Shown here one piece after another: positions 56,087-64,000 of a DNA stretch of 64,000 nt (the stretch's first letter is position 1; every line of letters begins with the position of its first letter). Source of the stretch: Nothophaeocryptopus gaeumannii. Taxonomy: Eukaryota; Ascomycota; Dothideomycetes; Mycosphaerellales; Mycosphaerellaceae. Where the stretch lies: the NCBI GenBank assembly GCA_031771865.1, contig JASISA010000019.1, positions 434,001-498,000 on the forward strand, written 5' to 3'. The position numbers and the translations under genes were made by a program. Under the pieces are notes generated by a model, which saw only the letters and a program-made list of their open reading frames with translations, had not been told where the DNA came from and ran no database searches.

Positions 56087-57286
56087 TCATGTCCCCCGTC
56101 TCGGCAAATCCGCTTTATCATAAACACTGTCAATAACCTCCATCAACTTGACACTTTCATCTAACCTCACCCACGGCCCACCTTCCTTGGGCTTGCCATC
56201 TCGAATGGCATCCACGAACGCTTCAAGCTGATATCGGTATGTAGTCCACCAGACTTGACCGCGTTGGCCCCATTGCGGTCCATCTATATACAACTTCTCC
56301 GTCCTCTTCGTGGACGTCAATTTACCAGCGGAATCCTTTTCCGTGATGGTGATAGAGTGTCCGTAAGTGGGAATACAGAAATTCGTAAAATCGATTCGAG
56401 CTTTCTCTAATTCTATCCGGATGAACGGCGTCATCTTCCATATCCGCGGGATCCAACCCAGAAACGGTGCCATGGCGAGGTCTGCCAGGACATGGACATT
56501 CACCGGTGGTCGATTCTCGTCGTGGGGAGATTCGATTGTGAAATGGCTTTCCATTGCCTCATCCACTTTCGCATCATGAACATGCCGTCTCGGTCTCGCA
56601 TCGTAGACTGTTATTTTGGATTTCGTGAAATCCGGTACAGCGAAATACGTACTTGAGGAGAAGACGTATGTGAGATCCATACAAGCACCCCCAGCGAGGG
56701 TATAGGAGTATCGGATATCCTCTTTCTCGAGTGCGCCGCCTGGGATATGCATGGCCGCTTCGATGGCGGTTGGATAGCCATACTCTCCGGACTCTATGAT
56801 TTGTTTCAGGCGGTGAGAGGCGGGATGGAAACGCCAGTGGAATGCTTCTAGACATATCTTGCCTGACTTCTGGGATGCGGAGGCGACTTCGCGGGCTTCG
56901 GCGGCGTTGGAAGTGAATGGCTTCTCCAATAAAACATGTTTCCCGCCTTGGAGGGCTTTGATCGTCCATTCTGCATGCAACCCATTCGGCAGCGGATTGT
57001 AGATCGCGTCAATGCTAGGGTCTTTGAGGAGCTCGTCGTAAGAGTCGTACGCTTTCGTTCCTTCCGTGGAGGCGAGATTGTATTTGTCGATTTGTGCCTG
57101 TGCGCGAGCTTTATCTCTCGCCGCGATACCCACAAGCACAACGCTACGGTGGGTTTGGATGGGGTCGATGATGGCCGAGTAGTTGATGGCTGCGGCTGAG
57201 AGGATGCCAATTTTCAGAGAATCGGCATCTTTCTTCATCGTAGCCTTATATTTCTCCACGCCATGATACCAGTTGCTGAAGGTCAT
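56087..57286 (-). CDS. Gfo/Idh/MocA-family NAD(P) oxidoreductase (xylose/dihydrodiol dehydrogenase-like)
   Basis: A single exon of 399 codons. The Rossmann domain starts at LKIGILSAAAINYSAI, where the usual GxGxxG is relaxed to SAAAIN as in the fungal dimeric-dihydrodiol-dehydrogenase/D-xylose-1-dehydrogenase group. YNPLPNGLHAEW and the catalytic-region motif KHVLLEKPF (Glu-Lys-Pro) follow. EAFHWRFHPASHRL in the second domain carries the residues that shape the sugar pocket. The expected reaction is NADP-dependent oxidation of a pentose or related polyol; the exact substrate cannot be read from sequence. It converges with the PFK-2 gene. Confidence 0.9.
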   Translation of the reverse strand: MTFSNWYHGVEKYKATMKKDADSLKIGILSAAAINYSAIIDPIQTHRSVVLVGIAARDKARAQAQIDKYNLASTEGTKAYDSYDELLKDPSIDAIYNPLPNGLHAEWTIKALQGGKHVLLEKPFTSNAAEAREVASASQKSGKICLEAFHWRFHPASHRLKQIIESGEYGYPTAIEAAMHIPGGALEKEDIRYSYTLAGGACMDLTYVFSSSTYFAVPDFTKSKITVYDARPRRHVHDAKVDEAMESHFTIESPHDENRPPVNVHVLADLAMAPFLGWIPRIWKMTPFIRIELEKARIDFTNFCIPTYGHSITITEKDSAGKLTSTKRTEKLYIDGPQWGQRGQVWWTTYRYQLEAFVDAIRDGKPKEGGPWVRLDESVKLMEVIDSVYDKADLPRRGT

Positions 57287-58084
57287 GAGAGCCTAGAAGA
57301 TGGAAATTAACAGGTGTCTTAGTGCATTGGGATGGGACCGTTGGTACTGAGCCTATCCACGACATGATGGTGGTATTCGCGGTCAATCAAGAAATCCCTG
57401 GCTGGTGTGCTGTAGCTGGTCGGTAAGTGTATGCTATGCTATATGAAAGTCTCTCATACAACTCACATAAGCTCTTGAGGCTGTGGATCCACCTCCCGGG
57501 CTGATTGATGGTTCCGTCGTAGGTTATTTCTGTCAGAGCTTCGCTAAAACTCGTCGAAAACTTGGAAGAGATGACTCCAACCGCCTGTACTACCGATCAG
57601 TAATCACTCTCGTCAATGCAGGTGTGCGAATTTAAGCCGGATGAGACATAGGGCTGCTGCAAGAGATATCAGCGAGCGAGGCGAGCAGCCGGAGTGGACC
57701 CCCCATCAGATCTGCAGGTGGGGTGCAACCCTTCGTTCTTTCAAGAACTATATTTCTCCCAGAGGCGCTCATTCATGCCATCCATCATCTACATCGCGTC
57801 AAGAAGAATTCAACTCCATCAGCCATCCCGCTTCTCGCGCATTCCCTGTAGCACAAAGTTGCACTTCCTTGATGTATAATACATGTACTCCTCGCCGTGG
57901 GTATCATATGCGTTCGTCATTCGAATGCAGACACATTGTTTGTAGTGTCAGTGGTTATTGTTGTTGTTTCCAGCGTTGTATCAGCCCGCGATCTTTGCAG
58001 CGGCTTCGTCTGCTTTTCCTTCGACTCCTCCAAATGCTTATCGTGCTCGCAGCGGTCCATTCCCGCTTTGTCTAGTAGCCTCTC
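57287..58084. other. Intergenic, promoter of the Gfo/Idh/MocA gene
   Basis: No gene is supported. It lies upstream of the oxidoreductase gene and downstream of snf4. Confidence 0.5.
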
Positions 58085-59973
58085 CTAGTCGTCTGTGTCG
58101 CCAAGCGGGCTGTTGAGCGTGTAGTCTAGAATGTCACTGAGAGACAACAGTCCCTTCAGCCTGCTCTTCTCGTCGATGATCACCAATCGATGTACTCGTG
58201 ACTTGCGAACTGTATCGAGAATCGTGTCTAAGCGGTCGTTCAACGTGCAGGTATAGATGCCAGGGAAGTCCTGCAAGGATTAGCGTCAGGTCAACGACAT
58301 TTGGTATCTGACTTCAACTCACATCTGATCGCTTCTCGAGCGCCTGCCCGACGCTGAGCTGTAGATTATCGTACTCGCCACCCTTGATGAGTGCGATCAC
58401 ATCTACAGCCTCGAACACGTTCAACACAGTACCATCATTATCCAGGATTGGTATGCTCGAAATGCTCTTCTTGACCAAGTTATGGATAGCCTCCATCACA
58501 GGCGTGTCCATTTTCGCAGTGGCCAGGTTGGTGTACGTGCCAACATTCAGATCCCTCAATGGCTTTCGTAGCATCTGCGTCTCTTTCACGTTGACCGATA
58601 TGAACTTCAATATGCGGTATTGTGTCACCACGCTGACGACCATCTCTCTCTGTGTCTCATCGTCGGTGTCTATCAGCGGAATGCGGCGGGCACGCGATTC
58701 GAGCATTCGGCGGCAGGCTTCGTATAATGGCTGTAGCGGGTGGATGGAGACAGTTTCGATCGGGTCGACTCCGATGGCTCTCTCAATCTCGCGAAGACTG
58801 CTGAGGCGGAACTTGTCTACTTGTTGAAGGGCATCAGGGTTCTGCCAGTAGTATTGTACGACATTGATGTAGTCGGAAACAGTGAGCATGCCCGCGAAGG
58901 CTGATGTCTTGGAGTCCCATAGCGGCGCGGAGACGATGGCTGTTCGAAGCTGTTAGGACGAAATACTCCTTATAGGCTGGATCCACCATACCGCATTGTG
59001 TGAGAATGTTCAGACTCTTCTTGACCATGAGCGAGGTATCGAAGATGATCAGACGGTAACTAAGTGGGAGGACGTCGTAGCTCGTGCGGACCTTGAGGAA
59101 AGCTCGGATGGCTCGCTACACAACGGACATGCTCGTCAGCCGCCATTCTCGTTATCCGTAGCACACGAATAATTTCGTTGGAGGTGTAGGTGGTGGGTAT
59201 CGCAAGGAGGAAGGTTTACGACTGCGACTCGCGCGTAGACTAGCATGCATACTTCTACAGCCAGCGCATCGCTCCCTCATCAGACTCTCCCTCACTTGCC
59301 TCCCCACGCCCAAGCACCCATCGTGAGGCAGGATCGCGCAACGTGGGAGACTCACCAGTCCTTCGATCTGCTCCCTGTCCAGCGGAGTCATTGGCCTGTC
59401 GATGTCGCGTCCTTCCACGCCGCCAAAAGCACTGCCGGCCTGGCCAATAGCAGAGAGTCCGCTGCCCGCGCGATGCGTTGATGGCCGGAGTAAATCGCTG
59501 GGCGCTACAAAGGGCAGGTGTGGTGAAGCTACTGCTGTTGCTGCTCCTACGCCTGCGGCATTCGGGGTCGGTGGTGCAGGAGTAGGCGCGACGCCAGTGA
59601 GCGCGGAGGCCGGGCTGGCAGCATGGACAGGGCCACCGCCAAAGCCTGCGAAGCCTGTAGGAGGAATATGGCCAGTAGCCTTGGAGGTGGCAGCGGTACT
59701 CGAGGCGGGCTTAGGCTGGCCAGACTGGTGCGATGGGAGATGCTGGTGTGCCGCGTGACCTGTTGCCGTCGGGGTCGGAGCCTGCGGGTGAGGGTGGCAG
59801 TGGTTGTAGTGAGAATGACCTGCAGCGGGCTGCCCTGCCGGCTGCGCATGAACATCAGGCGCTTGGACGGGTTGGACAGGTGCTGAATCTGGTTCTGGGT
59901 GGGATCCTTCAGCTTTGCTGTCGGCCCGTGGGTTGTCCGCCAGAGCCTCCGCCAGACGCTCGTCATCCTCCAT
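58085..59973 (-). CDS. snf4: AMPK/SNF1 gamma subunit Snf4
   Basis: Four exons (59356..59973, 58992..59115, 58323..58939, 58085..58270) give 514 residues. The first 190 are Ala/Pro/His/Thr-rich and look disordered (HSHYNHCHPHPQ), an extension absent from yeast Snf4. The conserved body begins RPMTPLDREQIEGL joined to RAIRAFLKVRTSYDVLPLS. Four CBS motifs follow, with SAPLWDSKTSAFAGMLTVSDYI, RRIPLIDTDDE, SSIPILDNDGTVLNVFEAVD and HRLVIIDEKSRLKGLLSLSDIL as the strongest segments (each an individual landmark). Snf4 binds adenine nucleotides and releases autoinhibition of the Snf1 kinase. All exon joins keep frame. The start is the first ATG; the open frame upstream of it has no Met. Confidence 0.94.
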
Positions 59974-60579
59974 CGCGGTCTCGAGCAGCAGACGCACCGC
60001 CGATGAGCATTGGAGCGTCGTTGACGAGCGGAGATGGGCGAGGGAGCGGTGTGATACAGCTGAGATGAGAGCCGAGCAACTGGGCCTTGCTTGCAACAGA
60101 GCCGGAACGAACTGCGCGCTCTGATCCTGTGAAGAGACGTCTGTGGTCAATTAATCACCGACGACAGCGTGGGGCAAGCCAGCAAGGTTCTGAGAGGCCT
60201 GTCGGTGCGTTTCTGCGGAGCGTGTGTGGAGAAAGGCTAAACTGGTGACACGCTCTCACAAGTGTTTCCTTCACATGGATATCAAGCACGTGCACACCCA
60301 CAATCGACCTCACGCTAACATAAGATATACTTCATTCGCTGTCATTCACTGCATATCGCACTACGGTAGTTTTCATCTGCCATCGTCCATACCGAAGTCA
60401 CCTAACGACCATGCATATGCGCACTGCGCGCAAATTAACCTGGGTATTGCGCCGTGGTACTCCGACTGTGCCTATCCCGTCCTCCCCATTTCGCATCTTG
60501 TTCTCGTGAGCACCTTCCGCTCCTCTGCGTTCCGGGCGTACATCAAACCAAGAAAAGTGCGCGTGTCGTGCGGCGAGCG
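59974..60579. other. Intergenic between snf4 and PP2C gene
   Basis: It contains the snf4 promoter/leader and the PP2C 3' UTR. Nothing else is seen. Confidence 0.55.
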
Positions 60580-62602
60580 TCAATGTTGAGTATGATCCAT
60601 ACCCTGCACGCCTTGAGGAGGCGGAGGAGGCATGTCAACACTTCCTCCTTGTGATGGAGGCCCATTGTTCGGCATGTTGCCCGTTTGTTGAGGTTCGTCG
60701 ATCATTCTCGGGGGCTTGTTATCTCTCCGAGCAGCCTCCACCGCCGCTGGGTTGAGCTCTGGTCCGGGCTCTTGATTGTTCTGAACGTCAGCTATTACGT
60801 CCTCTGTGTTTGGCCGCACAAGAGGCTCGCCGCCCTCGGCCAAGTATCTCTTGCTCTCCACCACTAATGCGTCGGCCTCACTAATGCCGCCAGACTTGTG
60901 GGAAGGATCGCCCTCCACTCCGAGTTTGTCTTCCAGGTTTTGCTGCAGTTTGTTGTTATCAAATCGCACAATCATGCAAGACAAGTTGTCGGTGGAGAAG
61001 CGCGCGAGTGCATGGTCGACGAGCGTCTTTGATGCAGTTTGGGGGTCTTGAACGTTGCGAACGAGATCCACGGCCTCTTGATCTGAGCACACATCCCAAA
61101 GCTAAGAAGTCAAGTCAGTATTCGCCTTTCAACATACGATTGTGGTAACTCACTCCATCGCAAGCTAGGATTAAGAACTCATCAATGTCGGGCTGGATCA
61201 CTGTCTCGGTGGTGTATGGGTGCCCAGTGACCAGGTCTTTCATGTAGGCGTCACCCAAAGCGCGTGTCACAGCGAGCACACCGTTTACGCGGTTGTTCAG
61301 AATAAGTCCACCAGCACCTGCGATGCGCTTCCCTTCGTTTTCATCGCTGCCCTTGTGGTCGTACGAGAGTCGAAGAGCTTTGCCATTGCGGCACAGAATG
61401 ATACGCGCATCGCCCACGTTTGCGGTGTAAAGGACTCGCTGGCGCGAAGCTGATGCTATTAGCTCGAATGCCAGCTTTAGTGTCGACGATTTCTGCTGCT
61501 TACCTTGTTGCACTGTCTGATCCACATTAGAGGCTGACGCTGTAGCTGGCGCGAGCGCAGTGGACCCGGTAGCGGACTGAGGGTTAGGTATCCGATCCTC
61601 CCACCGAAGGACTGCAATGACGGCCGTACAGCCGCTGTTCTTCAACGGCAGCTTCTCCAGTTGCTGATCCACGCTCGTGAAGGTCATATCGAGTAGTTCA
61701 GGGATTGGAGTGTTTGGGTGCTTGCGTATGATGTCCTCCAGCAGCAAATGTACCTTCTTACCGCACCAATCTGCCGCGAAGGTGCCAGCGTGGCCGTCGA
61801 AAATCGCAAAGTATCCGTTGTCTGTTTCAACAACATCCTTACTGCCCAAACTCGAATCAGACACGCCGGATTCTCGGGATTGCGACTGCGAGAGGGACTG
61901 CGAGAGGGAGTTGCGTTTTCGAGAGCCTGCATCGGAGCCGAGGGACGGCGCAGGCGTGCTGAGAAAGTTGTAAAGATACGCGTGCGTATCTTCCATCGTG
62001 CGACGACATTTCTTGTTCTTGTCTTCGGTGACTCCAACACGGAAAGTCGATCGTGGACCCGGCACTGACTCCCCAGCTGAGTTGTTCAGCGAGCCGGTGG
62101 GCACGTTGAGCGCCGGGTCCTGTTTGCCTAGCTTCTGCATCGGAGTCAGGTTGTTGCTGGGTTGCTTAGAGTCCGGCGAACTGCCCAAGTTCGACAGCGA
62201 CTGCTTTGCACGGTTGAAGAGGTCACCAGCGCGGCCTACGCCGCTGCTCCGCCGTTTCTTCTCAGTGGTCTGCTCCTCTGGCTTGCGGGTGGGGCTGCGG
62301 AGATCATTGCTGACTTCGTCACTGCTTTCCTGAATCGCGTTGATATGGTTGGCGAGGTTGGGGCTTTGAGGTGATCCTTCGTTGCCGCCCGGGCTGCCAT
62401 CACCGCCGCCGACATTGCCAGAGGTGTTGTTACTGTTATTGGTGTTGAGATTACTACTCGACGATGAGTCGTTTCCGTCTCGGCTGCCGTTGTTGTTATT
62501 GGAGCTTCCGAACATCCTGTTCAGCAAGCCTCCCTGACCGGAGAGACTGCGTCTCTTGCTCCCGGCCGGGTTGGTGTTTTGCTTGGTCGCAGTGTCGCTC
62601 AT
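60580..62602 (-). CDS. PP2C-type protein phosphatase (PPM family)
   Basis: Two exons (61154..62602 and 60580..61101) give 656 residues. A Ser/Asn-rich leader of about 185 residues (SSNNNNGSRDG, SSSSSNLN) precedes the PP2C domain. Motifs in order: CRRTMEDTHAYL, YFAIFDGHAGTF (metal-binding Asp), NSGCTAVIAVL, LYTANVGDARIILCR, LSYDHKG, TRALGDAYMKD, ILACDGLWDVCSD (Asp, completed by splicing) and DNLSCMIVRF. The metal ligands appear intact, so an active Mg/Mn-dependent Ser/Thr phosphatase is expected. The tail is Pro-rich. A further 54-nt intron at 61450..61503 (GTAAGC...ATCAG) is in frame and stop-free; removing it would give 638 residues and a tighter NVDQTVQQASRQRVLYTA junction. The frame before the chosen ATG has no Met. 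Confidence 0.92.
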
Positions 62603-63862
62603 GTATCTGAGGTCGGATCGCACAGGCGCTGTCGCCTTTCCCACGTGCAGGATGGCGGGGCAGTTGCAGGATGAGAAATGACTCCGGGGCGCCTCGAGGA
62701 CAAGTCAATGGCCGGAAACGGGGGTTGCGGCGGGATGGGTGATTGCAGGTCGACTTCAGCTTGTTTGACGCCTGATGACTACAAGTCTGGGAACAAACAG
62801 CACCGTTAGCGATTCGATTTTCCAGAATAACGCAGCACAGCCGTGCGCTTGGGCTGCTCAATTCCAGCACACTGCGACTGACTGCTACTCGTGTGGTGGT
62901 GGGTAGGAGGCGCAGGAGCAGGCCAGTGGAGCGGACGCCGCTTACCGAATAATGGGACGGTGAGTGTTTGAGAATGCCTTCCGCAAACACTGGCGAACAA
63001 ACCACGCAGCGATCACGAGGTCGTCTAGGTTCTTTGTTTGATTGTGCGTATAACCAGCTGCACGCTTCCACACCACAAGAATAGCTCCCTGTCGAATGTC
63101 TGCAATCCACCGTGAGTGTTCTTGGGCGATTTCTAAGCGTTCCAATGACGTGGGTCTAGGCGCCTGTCGGCGGTGCCAGAATCGGATGCGAGCTGCTGCC
63201 GTGTCGTGCCTAAGTCCGAGCACAGTTCTGCGTGACCGCTTCGAAAATACCGAGTCCGGATCAAACAGAGAGGTCAGTTGAGATGGGATCAGGAGAGCAC
63301 GCAGAGATAGAAACAAAATGTACCATCGAGACCACAATGATGCTAGAACCGTGGGCACCCCGCAACTCGAAAGTGGACCTCATCCTCATTGCGATTGGCT
63401 TCCGATGTCTTCACTTCTGCACTACTGTATACTGAAGCACTCGTCCCATCTTCATCTGGAGATACCGAGATCTCACTACGCTGTCTACAGATTCGACAAG
63501 CTCAACCCAGCTCTCAAGCTTGTAGACGATGGTCTCAAAGATGCAAAGCAACAGCAGGAAATCGATGCTATGGCCCAGAACTCGGCCCTTTGTTGCGTCG
63601 TCGCAAGTAGTGCCCCGCTATGCCCTTCGCCCCAGCCGACTTTCCAGGCCGAGATCCAGGAACTTGATTACTTCGACGCGGTACCTGGCTGGCGGTCCGT
63701 TGTCAAAGAGGCTCTGAGCTTTGCTTAACTTCGCGGCGACATCAGAGTCGCTACAATGATGTAGCAGTGCCCATTCCTTCAGGCTGACACGGCTTGTCAA
63801 TTCCAACACAGACTGGTAGTAATGTTCCGGGGCATTGGTAGATCATCATTTTCATAATTTCG
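62603..63862. other. 1.3 kb between PP2C start and vps2 end
   Basis: No gene is firmly supported. The first part is the PP2C promoter/leader. A plus-strand frame at 63318-63728 (136 codons) has ordinary composition in its second half (for example KLVDDGLKDAKQQQ) but no motif or partner exon. Confidence 0.4.
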
Positions 63863-64000
63863 TCATCTTCGTAAGCTGTCGAGTCGTGCCTGAAGGTCGT
63901 CGTCTCCAGGATCGCCGCCTCCAATAGCTTGCGCAATTTTGCCATCGGCAACCGCATTCTTCTGAAGTCCCGTTGGAGTCTCGCCCAACTACGAATGTGT
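63863..64000 (-). CDS. vps2: 3' exon of vps2 (ESCRT-III), partial
   Basis: The last exon, 63863..63988, encodes 41 residues: LGETPTGLQKNAVADGKIAQ, a glycine/aspartate linker, and the terminal DDDLQARLDSLRR. The acceptor TTCGTAG lies at 63989-63991 and the intron runs off the window. The terminal helix matches the MIM1 motif that binds the MIT domain of the AAA-ATPase Vps4, in the form seen in Vps2/CHMP2. Vps2 caps Snf7 polymers and recruits Vps4 for membrane scission at endosomes. Did2 or Vps24 would also carry a MIM-type end, but the GETP...IAQAIGGGD linker fits Vps2 best. Confidence 0.78.

Overview
The window is nuclear DNA of a filamentous ascomycete, most likely a dothideomycete. Genes are compact and interrupted by short introns (about 48-65 nt) with GTRNGT donors, CTGAC/CTAAC branch sites and CAG/TAG acceptors. 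The conserved proteins (Pap1, Yrb1, Taf14, Sec63, Tom40, Iba57, Snf4, Vps2) have the lengths and domain order of filamentous fungi. I saw no mobile element, CRISPR array, rRNA or convincing tRNA. Gene models were built by reading both strands, splicing by hand and checking that every joined exon set is a multiple of three.

Layout. 0-17 kb: the 3' end of a RagC/Gtr2-type GTPase gene; an Hsp70-like ATPase (minus); nuclear poly(A) polymerase (minus); a MetX-type alpha/beta hydrolase (minus); a flavin-reductase-fold protein (plus); an APH-type kinase-fold protein (minus); and a long, disordered, conserved-looking protein of unknown role (minus). 18-28 kb: two small secreted proteins, a possible short basic ORF, a membrane-anchored cytochrome-b5-like (MAPR) protein, a protein carrying an internal MIF/tautomerase domain, and a decayed esterase pseudogene. 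28-43 kb: RanBP1 (Yrb1) and Taf14 in tandem, a gene-poor 2.2 kb, a Baeyer-Villiger-type monooxygenase, a small multi-span membrane protein, an F-box-like ORF, a protein with an RVxF motif, and Sec63. 42-53 kb: a 2-oxoglutarate/Fe(II) dioxygenase, a Zn2Cys6 transcription factor, a short-chain dehydrogenase tail-to-tail with Iba57, and Tom40. 54-64 kb: 6-phosphofructo-2-kinase with a disabled phosphatase site, a Gfo/Idh/MocA oxidoreductase, the AMPK gamma subunit Snf4, a PP2C phosphatase, and the 3' exon of the ESCRT-III gene vps2.

Most genes are unrelated housekeeping functions. The only thematic groupings I see are two mitochondrial-biogenesis genes side by side (iba57, tom40) and a run of energy/carbon-signalling genes (PFK-2, sugar dehydrogenase-like, snf4, PP2C). 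Nothing looks like a secondary-metabolite cluster with a backbone synthase. The observations most worth a second look are an in-frame 50-codon extension behind the PFK-2 stop codon, the MIF-domain protein, the esterase pseudogene, and several lineage-restricted secreted or membrane ORFs.
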